Shown: one piece after another, positions 6,564 to 12,330 of the stretch
Position numbering within the stretch: position 1 is the first letter of the stretch
How the letters are laid out: every line of letters begins with the position of its first letter
Assembly: GCA_028288645.1 (NCBI GenBank)
Contig: JAQBNJ010000483.1
Coordinates: 1-12,330 of the forward strand
Direction of reading: 5' to 3'
DNA length: 12,330 nucleotides
From: Sediminibacterium sp.
GTDB taxonomy: Bacteria > Bacteroidota > Bacteroidia > Chitinophagales > Chitinophagaceae
Translations under genes and position numbers: made by a program
The notes under the pieces: generated by a model
What the model saw: only the letters and a program-made list of their open reading frames with translations
What the model was told of the DNA's origin: nothing
Database searches by the model: none

Positions 6564-8711
6564 ATGAAAAAGATCAACTGCCTGCTTACCATTTGCCTGT
6601 CGGTATTTTTTACCACTGTTTATTGCCAGGTTGTGTATGTAAGGTATGATAACAGGTCGCCACAGGCATCTTATGCTGCGGGGATAGTTCGTAAAGCTTT
6701 GCTGGAAAAGAAATATAAATTATCTGCGGATGGAGAATACAGTATCCAGTTGATTACTAACAGATCACAAGGCGCTGAAGCATACGCCATAAAACGGAAT
6801 GATAAACAACTAACCGTTACCGGCGGTGATGATCGTGGCATGTTATACGGTGCCTTATCAGTTGCCGAGGACTTGCGCAATGGAGTTCCTCTGCAAAAAA
6901 TTACGGCGTCAAATGCAAAACCACATTATGGTTTGCGTGCAATTAAATTCGATCTTCCATGGGATACTTACCGGCACAGCTACGCACTTGATCAACACCA
7001 GCAAACCTGTAGTGATACAGCTTACTGGAAAGCGTTTCTTGATATGATGGCTGCCAACCGTTTTAATGCGCTCAGCCTCTGGAACCTGCATCCGTATGTG
7101 TACATGATCCGCGCAAAGAATTTTCCGGAGGCAACGCCTTTCAATGAAACAGAACTGAACAAATGGAGAAAACTCTTTACCAGTATTTTTCGCATGGCCA
7201 AAGAAAGATGTATTGATACTTATTTAATTCCTTTCAACATTTTTGTGAGCCCTGAATTTGCCCAGGCACATCATGTAGCGCTCGATAACCTGGAACATCA
7301 TTTTTTTGTGAATGGCGATACGGCAGAGATCATTAAAAGATATACGCGCGAAAGTGTTACACAGGTATTGAAAGAATATCCCGACCTCACCGGCTTCGGT
7401 CTCACCCTGGGAGAAGGTATGGCAGGTATGACACCACAGCAACGTGAGGACTGGATGAAAGAAACCATTATTGAAGGAATGCGCCTTGCAGGAAGGAAAA
7501 CAAAACTGGTGCATCGCATACCTTTCTCCAGTACAACCGGCTCATTGGATGTGACCAGCATTGAAACAGAAAAACTTACCCGCAAAGCGATAGAAGAAGA
7601 AGGGAACATGGATTTTATTGAGGGCCCTGTTTGGGCCGACCTGAAATACAATTGGTCACACGCACATTCTACACCGAAATTAGTAAAAGTGCATGGCGGG
7701 AAACTATATGACACGTATTTCAAACCGGTCCCTACAACTTATAAAATAACATGGACAGCGCGTAATGAAGATTTTTTCTGTTTACGCTGGGGTGTTCCTG
7801 GTTTTGTTCGTGATCATATTGCAGCCAATAGCCAGCCATATACCGGCGGTTATTTTATCGGATCGGAAACCTATATTCCTGCGAAGGATTATTTTACTGC
7901 CATCAGCGGGCCCGTGAACTGGAAATATGCTTTTGAACGGCAGTGGTTGTTTTATAAGATCTGGGGAAGATTATTGTACGACCCCGCAACACCCGATGCT
8001 GTTTTCCAAAACGAATTCATTAATCGTTACGGCCCAGCGGCGGCGCCCTTATTGGAAGCGTCCGCATTAGCTGGACAAACGCCACTGAGGCTCGCCTCAT
8101 CTTTTGATTTTACCTGGGATTTTTCTTTGTACAGCGAAGGGTTTCTTGCATTGAATACCAAAACAAAGACTGTTGAATATATTTCCGTTAACAGGCAGAT
8201 AGATCAACCGCCATTGGATACGGATTATGTTTCCATCAAGGATTTTGTTGCAAGCCCCGGCTCGTTTCCTAAGAACAAAATAACACCGCTTACACTTGCA
8301 GAAATGATGGAAAGTGATTGTAACAAAGCGTTGCAATTGATCTCAAATATTTCAGCGAAAGGAAATAATACATTGATGTACGAGATCGCCGATATAAAAA
8401 CATGGGCCAATCTCGGTTTGTATTTTGCTGCAAAAACACGCGGCGCGGTTGCATTGCAGCAGTACCGTATAAACGGTGGTGAAGAAAATAAAAAAGCTGC
8501 GGTCGGCTATCTCGAAAGATCACTTGGTTACTGGGATACTGTGATAAGTATCACACGACCGATCTACAAAGACATGCCGCTGGTACATTTTACCGAGCAG
8601 AACGGTAACCGCTCAAAAGAAAATGATCAATTGCGTTTTCATTGGGAGAAATTGAGAGCCGATGTAGCAAAAGATATTGAGATCGCCAGGACCGCTACAA
8701 AGGAGCATTGA
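6564..8711 (+). CDS. Secreted alpha-glucuronidase-like glycoside hydrolase (GH67/GH20-type architecture)
   Basis: The product has 715 residues with a signal peptide MKKINCLLTICLSVFFTTVYCQ; the Cys is not in a good lipobox, so a soluble exported enzyme is expected. Residues 23-118 form the small alpha/beta domain often found before GH20, GH67 and related barrels (YSIQLITNRSQGAEAYAI, GGDDRGMLYGALSVAEDL). A probable TIM barrel runs from about 120 to 480 with FDLPWDTYRHSY, NRFNALSLWNLHPY and GFGLTLGEGM, where Glu284 is a candidate catalytic acid; FIEGPVWADLKYNW and FIGSETYIPAKDY (Glu435) follow. A mostly helical C-terminal part (about 480-715) completes it, as in GH67. The family is not certain; it could be a distinct, uncharacterised branch. 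The divergent esterase suggests joint work on substituted plant glycans. The ATG at 6564 directly precedes the signal peptide. Confidence 0.65.
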   Translation: MKKINCLLTICLSVFFTTVYCQVVYVRYDNRSPQASYAAGIVRKALLEKKYKLSADGEYSIQLITNRSQGAEAYAIKRNDKQLTVTGGDDRGMLYGALSVAEDLRNGVPLQKITASNAKPHYGLRAIKFDLPWDTYRHSYALDQHQQTCSDTAYWKAFLDMMAANRFNALSLWNLHPYVYMIRAKNFPEATPFNETELNKWRKLFTSIFRMAKERCIDTYLIPFNIFVSPEFAQAHHVALDNLEHHFFVNGDTAEIIKRYTRESVTQVLKEYPDLTGFGLTLGEGMAGMTPQQREDWMKETIIEGMRLAGRKTKLVHRIPFSSTTGSLDVTSIETEKLTRKAIEEEGNMDFIEGPVWADLKYNWSHAHSTPKLVKVHGGKLYDTYFKPVPTTYKITWTARNEDFFCLRWGVPGFVRDHIAANSQPYTGGYFIGSETYIPAKDYFTAISGPVNWKYAFERQWLFYKIWGRLLYDPATPDAVFQNEFINRYGPAAAPLLEASALAGQTPLRLASSFDFTWDFSLYSEGFLALNTKTKTVEYISVNRQIDQPPLDTDYVSIKDFVASPGSFPKNKITPLTLAEMMESDCNKALQLISNISAKGNNTLMYEIADIKTWANLGLYFAAKTRGAVALQQYRINGGEENKKAAVGYLERSLGYWDTVISITRPIYKDMPLVHFTEQNGNRSKENDQLRFHWEKLRADVAKDIEIARTATKEH

Positions 8712-8801
8712 TCAGATTGCCAAATCCTATGAATGATTACTGCGTCTCATGGGAATACAGCCAGGTATAGATAAATGAGCTGCAGGTGGCATGATTTTTA
8801 G

Positions 8802-9218
8802 ATGATCAACGGTAATATGTCACTGCAAACACAACTTATCTGGCTCTTCGTGCTGGCAATCCCCGTTGCCTGTATCGCGTGGACGGTTACGCATGAGGAA
8901 GTTTTCAAGGAGATACATGAATACTGTGTTGAAAAATCTAAAACCTGCAAGACCCTTCTTCAAAGGAAATTTTTTTATTTGCTTACCTGTGAGTATTGTT
9001 TCAGCCATTATGTAACCATACTCATGCTGATCATTACAAACTATACTTTATTATACACAGACTGGCGCGGCTACCTCATCGCAGGTTTCTCCATTGTTTG
9101 GATCGCCAATCTATACATGAGCCTTTTTGTATTACTCAGGATGGATATTAAAAAAGAACGCGCAGAAGCCACGTTGAAAGAAGATGAAGTAAAAAACCAG
9201 GCGCCGGGAGGGAATTAA
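8802..9218 (+). CDS. Small membrane protein, DUF1360-like
   Basis: This 138-residue protein has three probable membrane helices (about 12-29, 69-86 and 90-113) and a charged cytoplasmic tail (DIKKERAEATLKEDEVKNQ). Between helices 1 and 2 lies a CEYC motif (Cys63, Cys66) in LLTCEYCFSHYVT, followed by a Trp-Arg-Gly segment. This recalls DUF1360 proteins, which carry a Cys-x-x-Cys next to a membrane helix, but the match is weak. Two starts are possible, ATG 8802 and ATG 8817 (MSLQTQ), and neither has a visible Shine-Dalgarno sequence. It lies 90 bp after the glucuronidase-like gene; I see no terminator or promoter in that gap. Function unknown; a metal- or redox-linked role for the Cys pair is speculation. 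Confidence 0.65.
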   Translation: MINGNMSLQTQLIWLFVLAIPVACIAWTVTHEEVFKEIHEYCVEKSKTCKTLLQRKFFYLLTCEYCFSHYVTILMLIITNYTLLYTDWRGYLIAGFSIVWIANLYMSLFVLLRMDIKKERAEATLKEDEVKNQAPGGN

Positions 9219-9320
9219 TAATTGATAGTTAATAGTTGATAATTGAGGGGACCGCGCTAACTTTAGGATACTTACTCAGTCTTCAAATTATTAATTATTC
9301 ACTATTAATTATTAATTATT
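9217..9320 (+). repeat. Heptamer-repeat inverted repeat filling the gap before the EamA-type gene
   Basis: The arms 9217-9244 and 9293-9320 pair over 28 bp with one mismatch and three G-T wobbles around a 48-nt loop. The left arm is a run of 7-mers (ATTGATA, GTTAATA, GTTGATA) and the right arm of TAATTAT-like 7-mers. The left arm begins inside the upstream stop codon and the right arm ends at the base before the ATG at 9321. In RNA the structure would place the ribosome-binding region of the downstream gene inside a long AU-rich helix. Tandem 7-mers can also change in number by slippage. Confidence 0.7.
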
Positions 9321-9734
9321 ATGTGGTGGATCTACGCGCTTCTCTCAGCCTTCTTCGCTTCACTTACCGCCATCTTTGCCAAGATCGGTATTGCCAATGT
9401 TAATTCGAATCTTGCCACGGCCATACGTACCGTAGTGATATTAGTGGTAGCATGGGGTATTGTTTTTTCGCGCAGCGAACAGAAAGGATTGGCAACCTTG
9501 TCAAAACACAATTTATTATTCCTTGTGATCTCCGGTATCGCCACCGGTTTATCCTGGGTGTTTTATTTTAAGGCGATGCAGGTGGGTAAAGTTTCACAGG
9601 TGGCACCGGTCGATAAATTAAGTGTGGCATTAACGATCATCCTCTCCGTTGTTTTTTTGAAAGAAGTACTGACGGTAAAAATGGTGATCGGTGCATTGTT
9701 GATCATTGCGGGAACGATCGTACTTATTGTATGA
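9321..9734 (+). CDS. EamA-family five-helix membrane protein
   Basis: At 137 residues the protein consists of one EamA unit rather than the usual pair. Five helices are visible at about 3-21, 33-51, 65-83, 95-112 and 117-137. Family signatures include the N-terminal WWIYALLSAFFASLTAIFAKIG, the segment SGIATGLSWVFYFKAMQVGKVSQVAPVDKLS at 71-101, and the C-terminal LLIIAGTIVLIV. Single-unit EamA proteins of this size form the bacterial 5-TMS group of the drug/metabolite transporter superfamily and are thought to work as dimers in the inner membrane. The substrate is unknown. The length is normal for this group, so it is not a truncated ten-helix transporter. The gene follows the DUF1360-like gene on the same strand, but the structured gap makes simple co-translation unlikely. 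Confidence 0.88.
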   Translation: MWWIYALLSAFFASLTAIFAKIGIANVNSNLATAIRTVVILVVAWGIVFSRSEQKGLATLSKHNLLFLVISGIATGLSWVFYFKAMQVGKVSQVAPVDKLSVALTIILSVVFLKEVLTVKMVIGALLIIAGTIVLIV

Positions 9735-9786
9735 TTTTCGGGAATCGGCAACACATCAATACATATTAACGCAATGGAAACACCAT

Positions 9787-9854
9787 GCATTCCTACGGAA
9801 CGCCAAAACGCAACATCTTCATGCTGCTACCCACGGGATGTTCCTACGGAACAT
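9787..9854 (-). repeat. Two hairpins related to the 5203-5401 repeat units
   Basis: Hairpin B (9838-9854) has a perfect 7-bp stem, ATGTTCC-TAC-GGAACAT. Read on the minus strand it is GTTCC-GTA-GGAAC followed by ATCCCGTGGGTAGCA (9839-9825). This tail aligns with the GACCTGTTTGTAGAA tail of the units at 5203-5401, keeping CC, GT and GTAG at the same offsets. Hairpin A (9787-9803) has the same GTA loop in minus orientation and a 7-bp stem with one mismatch, but its tail is not recognisable. Both lie in the 190-bp gap between the convergent EamA-type and GH32 genes. Confidence 0.6.
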
Positions 9855-9875
9855 TTTGTTTCAATGTCCGGATAC

Positions 9876-9912
9876 AACAACGATGCGCAGGCTCAGCGTG
9901 CGCATCGTTGTT
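9876..9912. terminator. Strong 14-bp hairpin between convergent genes, probable terminator
   Basis: The 14 bases AACAACGATGCGCA (9876-9889) pair perfectly with TGCGCATCGTTGTT (9899-9912) around a 9-nt loop. The hairpin begins 12 bp after the GH32 stop codon (9925, minus) and also lies downstream of the EamA-type gene (plus). No U-tract follows on either strand, so it is not a textbook intrinsic terminator; protecting the 3' end of mRNA is another possible job. Confidence 0.5.
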
Positions 9913-9924
9913 AAATGTGATCGG

Positions 9925-11424
9925 TCATTTATGCCAGATACTTTTCAACGATGTAAATGATAAGCTGTTCATAATAAAACTGGGTTCACCCGTGACCTTT
10001 ATTGTGTTATAATTTTCATTGGGAAAGAAGATAGAAGTCATGGTGCTCAGCCCATTATCGGCAAACAATTCTGCAGAGGCATTATCGATCATTAAAACAA
10101 TATTCATGCCCGTGTTGTTGCTGATCCTTTTTGAAACGATGCGGCTTGCAAAACCTTTTTCAAAATCTTTTTTACCCGAAGCGGTCCTGTCGATAAAATA
10201 ACTGTTGGTGCTTTTATCATAACCCGCTATCCATTTTTCACCTTTGTCATTGGACAAACTGATAGAAAAACCATCCACTGTGATAGTATGAAATTCAAGC
10301 CTGGCCGGCCCCTCAAATTTCTTATTGAAACTGTTTATGATTTTTTCCTTCGATGCTGTCTCATCAAGAACTGCCAATTCTTTTACAGGTACTGAACGGA
10401 GATAATACTGCCCGTTAACTTTTGCCAGGCTTAGTTCACGCGGAACCGTCATTGCACTGCGCCATTTTTCAGTAGGTACGGCCTGTGCATATTGCCAGTT
10501 GCTCATCCATCCTAAAAATACGCGGCGGTCATTGGTGTTTGACCAGGTAACACCGGCATAGTTATCTGTGCCTGCATCTATCCAGCGCGTATCCTGTTGT
10601 GTGCTGGTAAATGTTTTGCCGTCAAAATCTCCGATAAAATATTGTGTGGCCGATCCGCCCTGCGGGCCACCCGGGTTGATGCTTACGAGTAATACCCAAA
10701 TGGTACTACCATCATCATCAGTCATGGGAAAAAGATCCGGGCATTCCCAAACACCACCATGAGAACCCCATGTTTCACCAAACTCAGATTCTTTGTTCCA
10801 TTGTTTGAGATCTGCGGAAGAATAAAAACTGATCCTGTCTTTGGTAGCTAGTGTCATGATCCATTTTTTCGATTGTTCATTCCATGATACTTTAGGATCC
10901 CTGAAATCTTTGATGCCGGGATTTTTTAAAACGGGATTGCCGGCATACTTGGTCCAGGTATTTCCCTCGTCGAGGCTATAGGCGATGCTTTGATTCTGGA
11001 AATTATCTTTTCCTTCTTTCTCGCCTTTCGGATCATGATGGGTGAAGATCGCGATCAACGGGATCTTTCCATCTTTGCCAAAACCGGAACTGTTTTGTTT
11101 ATCAACCACTACACTTCCTGAAAAAATATAACCCAAACTATCGGGGTATAAGGCAATTGCCTGTTCTTTCCAATGCACAAGATCTTTACTTGTAGCATGC
11201 CCCCAATGCATCGGACCCCATACGGTACTGTCTGGATAATATTGAAAGAATAAATGCCAGGTATCGTTATAAAACACCATCCCGTTGGGATCGTTCATCC
11301 ATTTTTGTTTGGGAGAGAAATGGATCTGCGGGCGATGGGGCGCTGAATAAAGCTGCGCTGTTTGAGAATCTGTATTTTGTTTGCAGGCAGTAGCCAATAA
11401 TAATAAAAGGCAGAGATATCTCAT
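9925..11424 (-). CDS. GH32 family lipoprotein, probable fructan (levan/inulin) hydrolase
   Basis: This 499-residue protein has a lipoprotein signal (MRYLCLLLLLATAC, lipid anchor on Cys14), so it is tethered to the envelope, possibly at the cell surface. The GH32 five-blade propeller carries all key motifs: WMNDPNG with nucleophile Asp45, FSGS (101-104), FRDP with the transition-state stabiliser Asp176, and WECPD with acid/base Glu227. The C-terminal beta-sandwich module (about 350-499) is present and the length is normal. These residues retain fructosyl units by a double-displacement mechanism; substrates are sucrose, levan or inulin. Envelope anchoring favours a polymeric fructan over sucrose phosphate, but endo or exo action cannot be told. 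The gene stands alone, without the fructokinase, transporter or SusC/SusD genes usual in fructan loci, at least within this window. Confidence 0.93.
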   Translation of the reverse strand: MRYLCLLLLLATACKQNTDSQTAQLYSAPHRPQIHFSPKQKWMNDPNGMVFYNDTWHLFFQYYPDSTVWGPMHWGHATSKDLVHWKEQAIALYPDSLGYIFSGSVVVDKQNSSGFGKDGKIPLIAIFTHHDPKGEKEGKDNFQNQSIAYSLDEGNTWTKYAGNPVLKNPGIKDFRDPKVSWNEQSKKWIMTLATKDRISFYSSADLKQWNKESEFGETWGSHGGVWECPDLFPMTDDDGSTIWVLLVSINPGGPQGGSATQYFIGDFDGKTFTSTQQDTRWIDAGTDNYAGVTWSNTNDRRVFLGWMSNWQYAQAVPTEKWRSAMTVPRELSLAKVNGQYYLRSVPVKELAVLDETASKEKIINSFNKKFEGPARLEFHTITVDGFSISLSNDKGEKWIAGYDKSTNSYFIDRTASGKKDFEKGFASRIVSKRISNNTGMNIVLMIDNASAELFADNGLSTMTSIFFPNENYNTIKVTGEPSFIMNSLSFTSLKSIWHK

Positions 11425-11458
11425 GGAAAGAATTATATAAGATGAAACAAATTCAGTT

Positions 11459-11489
11459 TGAAATTACTGATAAATAAATCGTTGGCAAA
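11459..11489 (-). promoter_or_regulatory. Candidate Bacteroidota-type promoter for the GH32 gene
   Basis: On the minus strand TTTG (11489-11486), then 19 nt, then TAATTTCA (11466-11459), resembles the -33/-7 pair TTTG and TAnnTTTG. The -33 box and the TA are exact, but two bases of the -7 box differ. It would leave a leader of about 30 nt before ATG 11424. This is the best match in the 102-bp divergent gap, but not a strong one. Confidence 0.3.
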
Positions 11490-11526
11490 CCTATTTCCTC
11501 TCAAATGAAAACCGCAACTTTATATT

Positions 11527-11979
11527 ATGTACAGCAGGCAGGAAACCGCAACCATCAAACAAGCATTCTGGACAAGCTTTGGCCAGTACATGAAGCCGGT
11601 GCCAACCGCAGCCGGCCAAAAGAACAGCTGGATCAATTATAAGACCGGCATACCATATATTCATTTCAGGATGGTTGCAGAAAAAAGACAGGCTTCCATC
11701 GCTATTGAAATCGCAAACCCTTCTGCAGAGATGCGGGCAATGCAATTTGAGCAGTTTACGCAACTCAAAACCTTGTTTCAAAACATGACAGGTAAAGAAT
11801 GGACCTGGCAGGAAAATGTTTTCGATAGTAATGGCAAATCCGTCAACCGCATCTATCAAACCCTTGCAGGTGTAAATGTTCTGGCCGAACAGGATTGGCC
11901 CGCGATCATTTCATTTCTCAAAACAAAGATCATTGCATTGGATGCGTTTTGGGAAGAAGTGAAATATGGATTTGAATAG
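11527..11979 (+). CDS. DUF4268 domain-containing protein
   Basis: At 150 residues the protein is essentially one DUF4268 domain. Recognisable segments are the N-terminal helix RQETATIKQAFWTSFGQYM, then GQKNSWINYKTGIPYIHFRMVAEKRQASIAIEI, where Trp and basic residues precede a beta-strand pair. The C-terminal part contains EQDWPAIISFLKTKIIALDAFWEEVK. There is no signal peptide or membrane segment, so it is cytoplasmic. The same domain also occurs fused to nuclease-like or restriction-type proteins, but this stand-alone form has no known activity. It is divergent from the GH32 gene (102 bp between starts) and lies 54 bp before the oxidoreductase gene, so it may be co-transcribed with the latter. 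The start at ATG 11527 matches the usual N-terminus. Confidence 0.85.
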   Translation: MYSRQETATIKQAFWTSFGQYMKPVPTAAGQKNSWINYKTGIPYIHFRMVAEKRQASIAIEIANPSAEMRAMQFEQFTQLKTLFQNMTGKEWTWQENVFDSNGKSVNRIYQTLAGVNVLAEQDWPAIISFLKTKIIALDAFWEEVKYGFE

Positions 11980-12033
11980 TTACCTTGGTATGTAGCCTTC
12001 TTCACGATCACAGTATTTAAAAAAAATAAACAA

Positions 12034-12330
12034 ATGAATATCTGTAAATGCTTCTCAGTTTGCTTCTTACTTTTTTTGTCTGCTTCCGGTATTTCGCAAA
12101 AACCTTTGCGTGTGGCCGTGGCAGGTATTTCGCACGGACATTCAGCTTTTATTTTAGGGCGGAAACCGGCTAACGATATCACGCTGGTTGGCGTATTTGA
12201 AACCAATACTGAACTGGCAAATCGCTATGCTGATAAATATCATTTCAGCCCTTCTATTATTTACGATGATCTCGATAAAATGCTGGATATCGTAAAGCCC
12301 GAAGTAGTATTGGCTTTCGGATCTATCTAC
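12034..12330 (+). CDS. Secreted Gfo/Idh/MocA-family oxidoreductase, 3' end cut by window
   Basis: The first 99 codons are visible from ATG 12034 to the window edge with no stop. A signal peptide (MNICKCFSVCFLLFLSASGISQ) precedes the mature start KPLRVAVAGISHGHSAFILG. That strand-turn-helix is the dinucleotide-binding start of the Gfo/Idh/MocA fold, with GISHGH in place of the classical GxGxxG. DITLVGVFETNTELANRYADKYHF and YDDLDKMLDIVKPEVVLAFGSIY follow as the next Rossmann units, matching the family's usual order. Exported members are common in Bacteroidota and may use a tightly held NAD(P) to convert sugars in the periplasm; some relatives act as glycosidases by an NAD-dependent mechanism. 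The catalytic Lys and the C-terminal domain lie outside the window. The leader AAAAAAAATAAACAA is AT-rich with no Shine-Dalgarno sequence. Confidence 0.85.
   Translation, partial: MNICKCFSVCFLLFLSASGISQKPLRVAVAGISHGHSAFILGRKPANDITLVGVFETNTELANRYADKYHFSPSIIYDDLDKMLDIVKPEVVLAFGSIY

Noticed and set aside
7298-7723. 141-codon minus-strand frame inside the glucuronidase-like gene
   Set aside because: It lies wholly antisense to a well-supported coding region and its Ser/Cys-rich translation resembles no protein; it is a shadow frame.
9321-9734. EamA-type gene as a truncated ten-helix transporter
   Set aside because: A complete start, five whole helices and a stop right after the last helix match the known single-unit 5-TMS group.
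11527-11979. DUF4268 protein as part of a restriction or defence system
   Set aside because: The domain is stand-alone and cytoplasmic, and no methylase, helicase or nuclease lies nearby; the neighbours are metabolic genes.
1-12330. Canonical polysaccharide utilisation locus
   Set aside because: Several carbohydrate enzymes are present, but no SusC/SusD pair, hybrid two-component sensor or FecR-type anti-sigma gene is visible.

Overview
The window looks like a chromosomal segment from a Bacteroidota member, probably of the Chitinophagaceae/Sphingobacteriia type. This is inferred from the protein families, AT-rich leaders without clear Shine-Dalgarno sequences, an ECF sigma/anti-sigma/outer-membrane-protein operon, many secreted carbohydrate enzymes, and intergenic gaps filled with short palindromic repeats. 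No rRNA, tRNA, CRISPR array, transposase or phage gene is visible. Both ends cut through genes.

Layout. Positions 1-1608 (+) hold the 3' part of a large glycoside-hydrolase-like protein. It converges, across a hairpin at 1646-1671, on a minus-strand operon at 4121-1685: ECF sigma factor, membrane-anchored anti-sigma-like protein, and secreted or outer-membrane protein. Next come a long inverted repeat (4250-4346), a GNAT acetyltransferase (5086-4388, minus) and a 413-bp gap packed with palindromes and a nested inverted repeat. A secreted alpha/beta-hydrolase (6489-5500, minus) is divergent from a secreted 715-residue alpha-glucuronidase-like enzyme (6564-8711, plus). Two small membrane proteins follow on the plus strand: a DUF1360-like protein and a five-helix EamA-type protein. 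They are separated by a heptamer-repeat hairpin that fills the whole gap between them. A GH32 lipoprotein (11424-9925, minus) is convergent to these and divergent from a DUF4268 protein (11527-11979, plus). The start of a secreted Gfo/Idh/MocA oxidoreductase (12034 onward) runs off the end.

Function. The main theme is extracytoplasmic carbohydrate breakdown: a clan GH-D-like enzyme, a carbohydrate-esterase-like hydrolase, a GH67/GH20-like enzyme, a GH32 fructan hydrolase, and a secreted sugar-oxidoreductase relative. There is no SusC/SusD pair, so this is not a canonical polysaccharide utilisation locus; the enzymes sit in separate, often divergent units. The sigma operon is a self-contained envelope-signalling module whose anti-sigma protein does not look like the FecR type.

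The least explained material is intergenic. A repeat unit, a 13-nt hairpin with compensatory stem changes plus a conserved tail, occurs four times as a nested inverted repeat at 5203-5401 and once more at about 9825-9854.
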